A DNA stretch of 64,000 nt from the NCBI GenBank assembly GCA_958296025.1, contig OY282430.1:1426001-1490000 (forward strand), given 5' to 3'. The notes under the pieces were generated by a model. That model was not told where the DNA came from. It made no database searches and worked only from the letters and a program-made list of their open reading frames with translations. Below are positions 18,501 to 25,292 of the stretch, piece after piece. How positions within the stretch are numbered: the stretch's first letter is position 1; the number at the start of each line of letters is the position of its first letter. The DNA comes from an uncultured Pseudomonadales bacterium (GTDB taxonomy: Bacteria; Pseudomonadota; Gammaproteobacteria; Pseudomonadales; Azotimanducaceae). The translations under genes and the position numbers were made by a program.

Positions 18501-18668
18501 AGTGCGCCCGCGCTTCTTGGGTTGGGGAATGGGCGAGACGAAATCGACGGCGCGGCGGGCGGCGATGCGCTTGTTGGTGGGCTGGCCGTCCCCGTCCAGC
18601 TCCCAGTGCTGCGCTGGGGGCTCGTATGGAGAATTGAGGATGGGCTGCTCGAAGAAGGCGCTGCTCAT
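15564..18668 (-). CDS. res: Type III restriction endonuclease Res subunit
   Basis: The 1,034-residue protein combines an SF2 helicase with a nuclease domain. Motif I is LATGAGKTTVMAML at about residue 175, motif II is LNDEAHHCY near 310, motif III is LSATPFF near 366, and the second RecA domain contains TEGWDASTVTHVLG and QVVGRALRR. The C-terminus has a PD-(D/E)XK motif: YLPDFIVLVEDG (about 940) then LRLVVEIKGYRRED. This is the architecture of type III Res subunits, which translocate on DNA and cut with Mod. It is the first gene of the minus-strand cluster and starts 40 bp after the dihydroorotase stop, so it could be read from the pyrC promoter. Four cargo genes separate it from mod. Confidence 0.93.
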   Translation of the reverse strand: MSSAFFEQPILNSPYEPPAQHWELDGDGQPTNKRIAARRAVDFVSPIPQPKKRGRTQRQLVFDKAAEDLGTASQQYDLTPIINGLRLEVEAWRNLPDPNQWRVTPETARLLRHWRQHQFSGIRPFFCQVEAAEAVIWLTEAAPNLGRKGKRYLDHLQGANDQANPDLARLALKLATGAGKTTVMAMLIAWQTVNAVRHPGSRRFTRGFLVVTPGITIRDRLRVLQPNDPDSYYASRELVPQDMLGDLERAKIRITNYHAFMRREVLELSKGGRALLRGRGPDLRTQESEGQMLKRVMPELLGMRNIMALNDEAHHCYRERPPDEDEEGALKGEDRAEAKKNQEAARVWISGLEAVGRKLGLSRVIDLSATPFFLRGSGYAEGTLFPWTMSDFSLMDAIECGIVKLPRVPVADNIPGEDMPRFRNLWEHIGKKMPKAGRGRARAAADPDGKGAAKAPSLDPLSIPVELQTALEALYGHYVTTFDLWQQAGIAVPPCFIVVCNNTSTSKLVYDYISGFHRQGENGAKALENGRLPLFRNFNDGGNPLPRPNTLLIDSEQLESGEALDRKFRTLAADEIDRFRREIVVRTGDRRQAENLSDQALLREVMNTVGKEGRLGGATRCVVSVSMLTEGWDASTVTHVLGVRAFGTQLLCEQVVGRALRRQSYDLNEHGLFDVEYADVLGIPFDFTAEPVSIPPQPPRETVQVRAVSPERNACEIRFPRVQGYRVELPEERLAATFNEDATLVLTPKIVGPSITRNQGIIGEGVNLNLVHTKNLRPSTLLFHLTKRLLETKWRDPNEAPKLHLFGQLKQITRQWLNHHLQCKGDTYPAQLMYQELADLACERITQGIVARHEGERPITAVLDPYNPSGSTANVRFATSKKTRWQTAPNRCHVNWAICDSDWEAEFCRVLEAHPSVRAYVKNQGLGLQVPYRFGTESRIYLPDFIVLVEDGRGEDDLLRLVVEIKGYRREDAKDKKATMDRYWIPAVNHLGAYGRWAFAELRDVYELEGGLEAEIGAQFDGMVQVGEGSRGKR

Positions 18669-18708
18669 TCGATTGAATTAGCCATTGGCCGCCCCGTTGC
18701 CGCCGCTC

Positions 18709-20031
18709 TCAACGCACGAACTGCAGCGGCTGGCCGTAGGGGCCGGGCAGCAGCTTGCCGTCCTGGAAGCGCAGCGCCCCGTTGACCCAAGTGGCCTTGA
18801 TGCGGTGCCCGAAATTGATGCCGGCGAAAGGGCTCCAGCCGCACTTGGCGAACAGGTTGGCGCCGCCGTCGGTCTTGCCCTTTTCCACCAGCACCAAGTC
18901 GGCGTGGTAGCCCTCACGCAGGAAGCCGCGCTCCCGCACGCCGAACAGTTGGGCGGGGGCGTGGGCGGTTTTTTGCACGATGGTGGGCAGGCTCAGCAGG
19001 CCGTTTTGATGGTGTTCAAAGAGGCTCAGCAAGGCGTGCTGCACCAGGGGTAGGCCGGCCGGCGCCTGCAGGGTGGGGCGGGCCTTCTCCTCCTTGGTGT
19101 GCGGCGCATGGTCGGTGGCGACGACGTCGATGCGCCCTTCGTTGACGGCCTTGAGCAGCGCCTCCCGGTCCGCAGCGGTTTTGATGGCTGGGTTGCACTT
19201 GATGTCCGCGCCCTTTTCAGCATACCAAGTGTCGTCGAAGAACAGATGATGCACGCAGGCTTCGGCGGTGATGCGCTTGCCGACGGTTTCGCCCGGCGTG
19301 AACAGGGCCATCTCCCGGGCCGTGGTCAGGTGCAGCACATGCAGCTTGGCGCCGTGCCGCTTGGCCAGCTCCACGGCGAGGCTGGAGGATTGGTAGCAGG
19401 CTTCGGCGGAGCGGATGCGCGGATGCTCCGTCATGGGGATGGCCTCCCCGAAGCGCTGCCGGGCGGCGGCCTCGTTGGCGCGAATGCTGGGGGTGTCTTC
19501 GCAGTGGGTGGCGATCAACAGAGGCGCATGGGCGAAGATGCTCTCCAGGGTTTGTGGGTCATCGACCAGCATGTTGCCGGTGCTTGCCCCCATGAACACC
19601 TTGACGCCGCAGGCGGTGGCCGGGTCAACGGACTTGATGGCCTCCAGATTGTCGTTGGTGGCGCCCAAGTAAAAGGCGTAGTTGGCTTGGGAACGGCCTT
19701 GCGCCCGCTGCCGTTTGGCGTGCAGGGCCGCTTGGCTGGTGGTCTGCGGGTTGCTGTTGGGCATCTCCATGTAGCTGGTGACGCCGCCGGCCACCGCCGC
19801 CGCGGATTCACTGGCGATGTCCCCCTTGTGGGTGAAGCCCGGCTCCCGGAAATGCACTTGGTCGTCGATCATGCCGGGCAGCAGATAGGCGCCGGCGACG
19901 TCGAAGGTGGGGCAGTCCCGGCTTGGCGTCCGGCCCACCGCGGCGATGCGGCCGCTGTCGATCAGAAGATCCCCATCCCGGACCGCGCCTTCGTTGACAA
20001 GGCGGGCGTTGACGATGCGCAGCTTACTCAC
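18709..20031 (-). CDS. pyrC: Dihydroorotase (class I type)
   Basis: The 440-residue amidohydrolase has PGMIDDQVHFREPGFTHKG with the metal-binding H-x-H variant of this group, KVFMGASTGNM with the likely carbamylated Lys, IATHCEDT, KLHVLHLTTARE and VVATDHAPHTKEEK with the catalytic Asp. These are the motifs of class I dihydroorotases, which cyclise N-carbamoyl-aspartate to dihydroorotate in pyrimidine synthesis. A GTG start is preceded by AGGA at a suitable distance. Upstream on the same strand is a RidA gene. Downstream the type III res gene begins after only 40 bp, so the defence island was inserted directly behind pyrC. Confidence 0.92.
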   Translation of the reverse strand: MSKLRIVNARLVNEGAVRDGDLLIDSGRIAAVGRTPSRDCPTFDVAGAYLLPGMIDDQVHFREPGFTHKGDIASESAAAVAGGVTSYMEMPNSNPQTTSQAALHAKRQRAQGRSQANYAFYLGATNDNLEAIKSVDPATACGVKVFMGASTGNMLVDDPQTLESIFAHAPLLIATHCEDTPSIRANEAAARQRFGEAIPMTEHPRIRSAEACYQSSSLAVELAKRHGAKLHVLHLTTAREMALFTPGETVGKRITAEACVHHLFFDDTWYAEKGADIKCNPAIKTAADREALLKAVNEGRIDVVATDHAPHTKEEKARPTLQAPAGLPLVQHALLSLFEHHQNGLLSLPTIVQKTAHAPAQLFGVRERGFLREGYHADLVLVEKGKTDGGANLFAKCGWSPFAGINFGHRIKATWVNGALRFQDGKLLPGPYGQPLQFVR

Positions 20032-20291
20032 TATTTCCTGCTAGTGTCCTGCCTGGTGCCCTGCGCCGCAGACAAAATCGGCGGAAACCTCCACCCACTC
20101 AGCGGGATAATCAGGCCGAAAACGGAATTTGAATTTCCACATCGGTCCGATTCTTCCTCGATTCCCAAGTATCCTTTCCCACCGATTCGTCCGGGGAACG
20201 TTCTGCGCCGCTGGCTTCCAGCGTAGGTTGGCGACGGTAATTGAAGCGAGCGTTTTGCCCGGCTGCCTGCCCGTCGGACCGCCGCTTGGTG

Positions 20292-20768
20292 TCATTGGTA
20301 AATGACAACCTCGCCCTCCACCTCCACCGGCACCCCAAAGGGTAGCTCAGCCAGCCCCACGGCGGAGCGGGCATGGGCGCCCAGCTCCGGGCCGAACACC
20401 TCAAGGATCAGTTCGGAGCAGCCGTTGACTACCGAGGGCAGGGCGTTGAACCCAGGCGCGGCGTTGACCATGCCCAACAGCTTCACCCAGCCGGCCACCC
20501 GGTCCAGGCTGCCGAGAGCTTGCTGCAGGCTGGCCAGCAGCCCTAGGCCCACCTTGCGGGCCGCCGCGTAGCCTTCCTCCATGCTGACTTCGGCACCCAC
20601 CTTGCCGAGGGGCTTGGCCACCTTGCCGTCCGCGTCCAAGGGCAGGTGCCCGGACAGAACCGCCCGCCGCCCGTGAATGCGCACCAACTCGAAGGGCAGG
20701 GGGCCGATGTTCATCGGCTTGGGCAGTAGGATGCCCAATTCCTCCAGACGTTTTTCGATTTGTCCCAT
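20292..20768 (-). CDS. RidA/YjgF-type family protein
   Basis: The 158-residue protein is of usual length for the longer RidA-like subgroup. It has LVRIHGRRAVLSGHLPLD near the N-terminus, LGSLDRVAGWVKLLGMVN in the middle, and HARSAVGLAELPFGVPVEVE at the end, where the conserved Arg binds substrate in RidA. RidA proteins hydrolyse reactive 2-aminoacrylate or related imines; members of this subgroup are less well characterised. It is transcribed away from glcD and toward pyrC. The 260 bp between it and pyrC hold no convincing gene. Confidence 0.85.
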   Translation of the reverse strand: MGQIEKRLEELGILLPKPMNIGPLPFELVRIHGRRAVLSGHLPLDADGKVAKPLGKVGAEVSMEEGYAAARKVGLGLLASLQQALGSLDRVAGWVKLLGMVNAAPGFNALPSVVNGCSELILEVFGPELGAHARSAVGLAELPFGVPVEVEGEVVIYQ

Positions 20769-20953
20769 TTGCTTGCTGCCTAAATCATGCCGCGTCCAGG
20801 TTGCGGCGCTTGGTGGAGGCTTCGCGTTGGACTGCCAAGAAAGTTGAACTCAGGGCTTCGCAGGGTATCACGCCGCGCCTCCATTGCGCTAACCGGCAGC
20901 GCGATCATCGGCACTCGGTGAAATTTCTGAGCCATTGGTGTCATACTGCGCTC

Positions 20954-22408
20954 ATGAACGAAACTGCGGTTCTTGAACGGCTGCGCACCGCCTTGCCCAC
21001 CGGCGCCCTGATTACGCAGCCGGCGGCCATGCGGCCCTACGAGGCCGATGGCTTGACGGCGCTGCGCGAGATGCCTTGGGCGGTGGCGCTGCCTGGCACT
21101 GAGGATGAGGTGCGGGCCGCGTTGCGCATTTGCCGCACCGAGGGGGTGCCCTTGGTGCCCCGCGGGGCCGGCACTGGGCTTTCCGGCGGGGCGCGGCCGG
21201 TGCGTGGTGGCTTGGTGCTGGGGCTGTCGAAGCTGAACCGCATCTTGGAAGTGGATGTACACAACTGCGTCGCCCGGGTGCAGCCGGGGGTGCGCAACCT
21301 CGCCATCAGCGAGGCGGTGGCGGAGCATGGCCTGTACTACGCGCCTGACCCGTCTTCGCAGTTGGCATGCAGCATCGGCGGCAACGTGGCGGAGAACTCC
21401 GGCGGCGTGCATTGCCTGAAATACGGGCTGACGGTCCACAACGTCCTGGGCCTTAAGGTGGAGACCATCGAAGGGCGCACCCTGGAGCTTGGCGGCAAGG
21501 GCTTCGACTATCCGGGCTACGATCTGTTGGCCTTGCTCTGCGGAAGCGAGGGCATGTTGGGGGTGGTCACCGAGGTGACCGTGCGCCTGCTGCCGCAACC
21601 GCCGGAGAAGGTGGTGCTGCTGGCCGCCTTCCGCAGCCTGGAAGCCGCCGCCGGGGCCGTGGCGCGGATGATCGGAGAGGGGGTCATTCCCGCCGGGTTG
21701 GAGATGATGGACGCCTTGGCCGTTCAGGCGACGGAGGACTTCGCGCAGGCCGGCTATCCGCGGGACGCCGCCGCCATCCTGCTGTGCGAATTGGATGGCG
21801 ATGCGGACGAAGTGCGCACCTTGCAGGCGTATGCGCGGCGCCTGTTCGAGGAGGCCGGCGCTTACCAGATTCAACAGGCGGACGACGCCGAAGAGCGGGA
21901 GCGCCTGTGGCGGGGCCGCAAGGCCGCCTTTCCCGCCATGGGGCGTATCGCCGCGGACTACTACTGCATGGACGGCACCATTCCGCGGACGGCTTTGGTG
22001 GAGGTGCTCAACGGCGTTTCCGCCCTCTCCAAACGCTTCGGGCTGGCGGTGGCTAACGTCTTCCATGCCGGGGACGGCAACCTGCATCCGCTGATTCTCT
22101 ATGACGCCAGCCAGGCAGGGCAGTTGGAGTCTGCGGAAGCCCTAGGTGGCGAGATCCTCAAGCTGTGCGTCAAAGCCGGCGGCACCGTGACTGGGGAGCA
22201 CGGCGTCGGCGCGGAGAAGCTGAACCAGATGTGCGTGCAGTTCGGGCCGGATGAACTGGCCCAGTTCGAGCGGGTGAAGGAAGCCTTCGACCCGAAGCGG
22301 CTGCTGAACCCCGGCAAGGCCATCCCCACCCTGAGCCGCTGCGCCGAGGTCGGCGGAATGCACGTCCACGGCGGCGAACTGCCCTTCCCGAAGATGGAGA
22401 GGTTTTAA
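20954..22408 (+). CDS. glcD: Glycolate oxidase subunit GlcD (FAD-linked oxidase)
   Basis: The 484-residue flavoprotein begins at the ATG giving MNETAVLERL; the upstream extension in frame lacks similarity. The FAD-binding PCMH domain has PLVPRGAGTGLSGGA and QLACSIGGNVAENSGG. The C-terminal FAD-oxidase domain ends with the conserved VFHAGDGNLHP, GTVTGEHGVGAEK and FDPKRLLNPGK. This is the GlcD family, the substrate-oxidising subunit of glycolate (or D-lactate-like 2-hydroxyacid) dehydrogenase, delivering electrons via GlcE and GlcF to the quinone pool. It is the first gene of glcDEF and is divergent from the RidA gene. Confidence 0.93.
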   Translation: MNETAVLERLRTALPTGALITQPAAMRPYEADGLTALREMPWAVALPGTEDEVRAALRICRTEGVPLVPRGAGTGLSGGARPVRGGLVLGLSKLNRILEVDVHNCVARVQPGVRNLAISEAVAEHGLYYAPDPSSQLACSIGGNVAENSGGVHCLKYGLTVHNVLGLKVETIEGRTLELGGKGFDYPGYDLLALLCGSEGMLGVVTEVTVRLLPQPPEKVVLLAAFRSLEAAAGAVARMIGEGVIPAGLEMMDALAVQATEDFAQAGYPRDAAAILLCELDGDADEVRTLQAYARRLFEEAGAYQIQQADDAEERERLWRGRKAAFPAMGRIAADYYCMDGTIPRTALVEVLNGVSALSKRFGLAVANVFHAGDGNLHPLILYDASQAGQLESAEALGGEILKLCVKAGGTVTGEHGVGAEKLNQMCVQFGPDELAQFERVKEAFDPKRLLNPGKAIPTLSRCAEVGGMHVHGGELPFPKMERF

Positions 22409-22553
22409 TGCGCCGCCTGATGCTGGGCGCTGGGTTGTCCGTCCGCTAGGATTGTCATGTGCTCTGGGCAGAGAACGTTCCCATCCCGATAAGCCGCTGG
22501 GACGTCTTTCGTTCCGATGGCTGCGGCGCTTAGGCTGTTCGGGACGCTTGGCG

Positions 22554-23747
22554 ATGCGTGATGAAGCGGTTCGGCTGGTGGAGACGGTGCGTCGCGCCGG
22601 GGCGGAGGGGCGGCGGCTGGTGATCGTCGGGTCCGGCAGCAAGGCGGGGAAAGGGCAGGGGGTTCGCGGATCATTCGCATCAGGGCAGCCGATGGCCAGT
22701 GCGCAACCGGCCGTTTTGGCCAGTGGATCGGATGCCCCGGACGCCTTGGAAACCATGCCCGTTGGCGACCACGCCGGCATCATCGACCATCGCCCGGAGG
22801 AATTGGTGCTGACTGCCCGTTGCGGCACGGCGCTTAAGGACGTCGATGCGCTGCTGGCGCAACACCGCCAGCATTTGCCCTTTGAGCCGCCCATGCTCGA
22901 CGGTGGCGGCACCCTGGGCGGGGCGGTGGCCACGGGCTGGTCCGGTCCCGGTCGGCCTTGGCGCGGCTCGGTGCGCGATGCGGTGTTGGGCGTGGAAATG
23001 GTTAACGGCTTGGGACAGCGCCTGAAGTTCGGCGGCCAAGTGATGAAGAACGTGGCCGGCTACGACCTCTCGCGCCTGCAGGCGGGCGCTTGGGGCAGCT
23101 TGGGCGCCCTGCTGTCGGTGAGCCTGCGTCTCAGTCCGATGCCTTATGTGGAGCGCAACTGCCGCTTGCCGTGCAGCGCCGACCAAGCCTTGGCCTGGAT
23201 GCGCACCTGGGCGCGCGGCTTCTCCCCGATATCGGCGACCTGTTATCAGGACGGCCTGCTGGACGTTCGGCTGTCCGGCCCGGAGGCGGCGGTGCAGGCG
23301 GCGGCGGCCCGCATCGGCGGTGAACTGTCTTCCGACTTGGGCCATTGGAGCGCCCTGCGGGACTGGGCTCTGCCCATTTTCCACGGGGTTGGTGATGGAG
23401 GCGCCGCCCAGAGGCGCGGGGGCAAGGGTGCTGCGGAGAAGGGTGTGGGGGGCGGCGTCGCCCGAGAGGCCGAGGACGGCGCTGCCCTTTGGCGCATCCA
23501 CTGTGCGCCGGCCGCCCCCCTGCCGCCTGGACGCTGCTTGGTTGAATGGGCCGGCGCCCGCCGTTGGTGGCGGACGAATGCACCGCCGGAAGCCGTGCAT
23601 GCCTACGCCAAAACCGCCGCCGGCGTCGCTGTCCTCGCCCACTGCGCGCCAGACTTCAATGCGCCCATCATGGCGCGGCTAAAGCAGGCGTTTGACCCAA
23701 ACAGGGTGCTGAACCCGCATCTGTCGCATGGAAACCCAGTTCAGTAG
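22554..23747 (+). CDS. glcE: Glycolate oxidase subunit GlcE (FAD-binding)
   Basis: The 397-residue protein starts at MRDEAVRLVE and has the shorter FAD-binding domain of GlcE, with LPFEPPMLDGGGTLGGAVAT, FGGQVMKNVAGYDLSRLQ and the terminal FDPNRVLNPHL. Two low-complexity stretches interrupt the expected sequence: one rich in Ala/Ser/Gly near residues 30-70 and one Gly-rich near residues 280-310. Typical GlcE proteins are about 350 residues, so these account for the excess. The gene lies between glcD and glcF and overlaps glcF by 20 bp, which indicates one operon. Confidence 0.9.
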   Translation: MRDEAVRLVETVRRAGAEGRRLVIVGSGSKAGKGQGVRGSFASGQPMASAQPAVLASGSDAPDALETMPVGDHAGIIDHRPEELVLTARCGTALKDVDALLAQHRQHLPFEPPMLDGGGTLGGAVATGWSGPGRPWRGSVRDAVLGVEMVNGLGQRLKFGGQVMKNVAGYDLSRLQAGAWGSLGALLSVSLRLSPMPYVERNCRLPCSADQALAWMRTWARGFSPISATCYQDGLLDVRLSGPEAAVQAAAARIGGELSSDLGHWSALRDWALPIFHGVGDGGAAQRRGGKGAAEKGVGGGVAREAEDGAALWRIHCAPAAPLPPGRCLVEWAGARRWWRTNAPPEAVHAYAKTAAGVAVLAHCAPDFNAPIMARLKQAFDPNRVLNPHLSHGNPVQ

Positions 23748-25113
23748 GGCGGCCTTGGCCACGGCTTCGGGCCGCCGCGCCAACGAGATTCTGCGCAGCT
23801 GCGTCCACTGCGGCCTGTGCAACGCCACCTGCCCCACCTATCAGCTGTTGGGCGACGAACTCGACGGCCCCCGGGGCCGCATCTACCTCATCAAATCCTT
23901 GTTGGAGGCGCCGGAGCCGGGCCGCGCCAAGGTGGCGCAGACCCACTTGGACCGCTGCCTGACCTGCCGTGCTTGCGAAACCACCTGTCCCTCGGGCGTG
24001 GCCTACGGCGAACTGCTGGAAATCGGCCGCGACGCCGCCGATGAGCAGGCCGCCAGAACGCTCTGGCAAAGGATGATGCGCCAATGGTTGGGGCTTGTGG
24101 TGCCCAGCATCCGTTGGTTTCCCCGCTGGGTTGCCTTGGGCCGCTTGCTGCGTTGGGTGCTGCCGGCCCGGCTGAAGGCGGCCTTGCCCGGATCGCCGGC
24201 GGCATCCGTTGCGCCATCTAAGCTGTCCAAGCCCGTTTTGCCACCCGTCAAGCCATCCAGTCGCCGGGCGCTGCTGCTGCAAGGCTGTGTGCAGCGCGCA
24301 GCCACCCCGGAGGTTAACGCCGCCGTCATCCGCTTCTTCAACAACCAGGGCGTGGAGACGGTTTTGGCGGATGGGGAGGGCTGCTGCGGCGGTCTCAACC
24401 TGCATTTGGGCCAAGCGGCGCCGGCGCGTCAGGCGATGCGCCGCAATCTGGACGCGCTGACGCCCCTGCTCGATCAAGTGCAGTGGGTGGTGTCCAGCGC
24501 TAGCGGCTGCGGCGTGACGGTGAAGGACTATGGCCGTCTGCTGGCCGATGACCCCGAGTACGCGGCCGCGGCATCCCGGCTGGCGTCGATGACGCGGGAT
24601 CTAGCGGAAGTGGCGGCGGAGCTGGTAGGCAGGGATGCGCCCGCCCTTGCCTCGGTACAGGGGAAGCCCGTCAACGCTGCCGGGCCGGTGCCCGCCGTCA
24701 AGCAGATGACGCCATCGCCCACTTTCCCAGGGAGTACGCCCGCTGCGCGGGACGAACCGGCCGATGTCCTTGGCCCGCCGCCACGAAAGGTCGCTTGGCA
24801 TCCGCCCTGCACCCTGCAGCACGGTCAGCGCATTAGCGGCCTTGTGGAAGGGATGTTGGCCGCTGCCGGCTACGAGCTGGCGCCGGTGAAGGATGCGCAT
24901 CTTTGCTGCGGTGCCGCCGGAACCTACGCACTCCTGCAGCCGGAACTGGCCGATCAGTTGAAGCGCAACAAGCTGGCCAACCTCACCGTCGCCCAGCCCC
25001 AGGTCATCGCCACCGCCAACGTCGGCTGCCAGATGCACTTGGCCTCCGCCGCCCACCGCCCGGTGGTGCATTGGATTCAACTGCTGTCTCGAAGCGTTTC
25101 TGATGTGGCATAA
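23728..25113 (+). CDS. glcF: Glycolate oxidase iron-sulfur subunit GlcF
   Basis: The 461-residue protein has two 4Fe-4S motifs near the N-terminus, CVHCGLCNATCPTY and CLTCRACETTCPSG. Two Cys-rich CCG domains of the heterodisulfide-reductase type follow, marked by GEGCCGG and HLCCGAAGTYALLQPEL. GlcF carries electrons from GlcD/GlcE to the membrane. Two Pro/Ala/Ser-rich insertions, near residues 150-175 and 305-350, lie between conserved blocks and make it longer than the usual 400 or so residues. It overlaps the 3' end of glcE, and its stop codon is one base before the TPP riboswitch. Confidence 0.92.
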   Translation: METQFSRAALATASGRRANEILRSCVHCGLCNATCPTYQLLGDELDGPRGRIYLIKSLLEAPEPGRAKVAQTHLDRCLTCRACETTCPSGVAYGELLEIGRDAADEQAARTLWQRMMRQWLGLVVPSIRWFPRWVALGRLLRWVLPARLKAALPGSPAASVAPSKLSKPVLPPVKPSSRRALLLQGCVQRAATPEVNAAVIRFFNNQGVETVLADGEGCCGGLNLHLGQAAPARQAMRRNLDALTPLLDQVQWVVSSASGCGVTVKDYGRLLADDPEYAAAASRLASMTRDLAEVAAELVGRDAPALASVQGKPVNAAGPVPAVKQMTPSPTFPGSTPAARDEPADVLGPPPRKVAWHPPCTLQHGQRISGLVEGMLAAAGYELAPVKDAHLCCGAAGTYALLQPELADQLKRNKLANLTVAQPQVIATANVGCQMHLASAAHRPVVHWIQLLSRSVSDVA

Positions 25114-25114
25114 T

Positions 25115-25242
25115 CGCTACCGCCTAAGGGGTGGTTTCTCCTGAGACGCCGATTTCGCTGGCTGGCTTTAGGGCCGTTGCCGGGGTGATTGGTGGACCCT
25201 TTGAACCTGATCCGGGTAACGCCGGCGTAGGAATAGGTAGCG
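25115..25242 (+). promoter_or_regulatory. TPP (thiamin pyrophosphate) riboswitch
   Basis: The THI-box landmarks are present in order: AAGGGGTGG, CTGAGA at 25141-25146, then ACCCTTTGAACCTGATC, GGGTAAC and GCCGGCGTAGGAA. The closing P1 helix is a perfect 7-bp pair, CGCTACC (25115-25121) with GGTAGCG (25236-25242). About 50 nt between CTGAGA and ACCC form an enlarged P3-side arm. TPP binding should repress the downstream TonB-dependent receptor. The element starts one base after the glcF stop. Confidence 0.93.
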
Positions 25243-25292
25243 GCGCTCCTTGGGCTTGATGCACAACCCAACCGGATCATGAAGGAGCCGCC
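25242..25292 (+). promoter_or_regulatory. Hairpin able to sequester the receptor's ribosome site
   Basis: GGCGCTCCTT (25242-25251), directly after the riboswitch P1 strand, can pair with AAGGAGCCGCC (25282-25292), which contains the Shine-Dalgarno sequence AAGGAG just before the ATG at 25293. An inner helix GGG...CCC closes the loop. There is no U-run, so control is probably at translation initiation and not by termination. Confidence 0.7.

Noticed and set aside
20041-20291. Small frame between pyrC and the RidA gene (MWKFKFRFRPDYPAEW...)
   Set aside because: Only about 33 residues from the best ATG, with no family or ribosome site that decides the matter; left unannotated.
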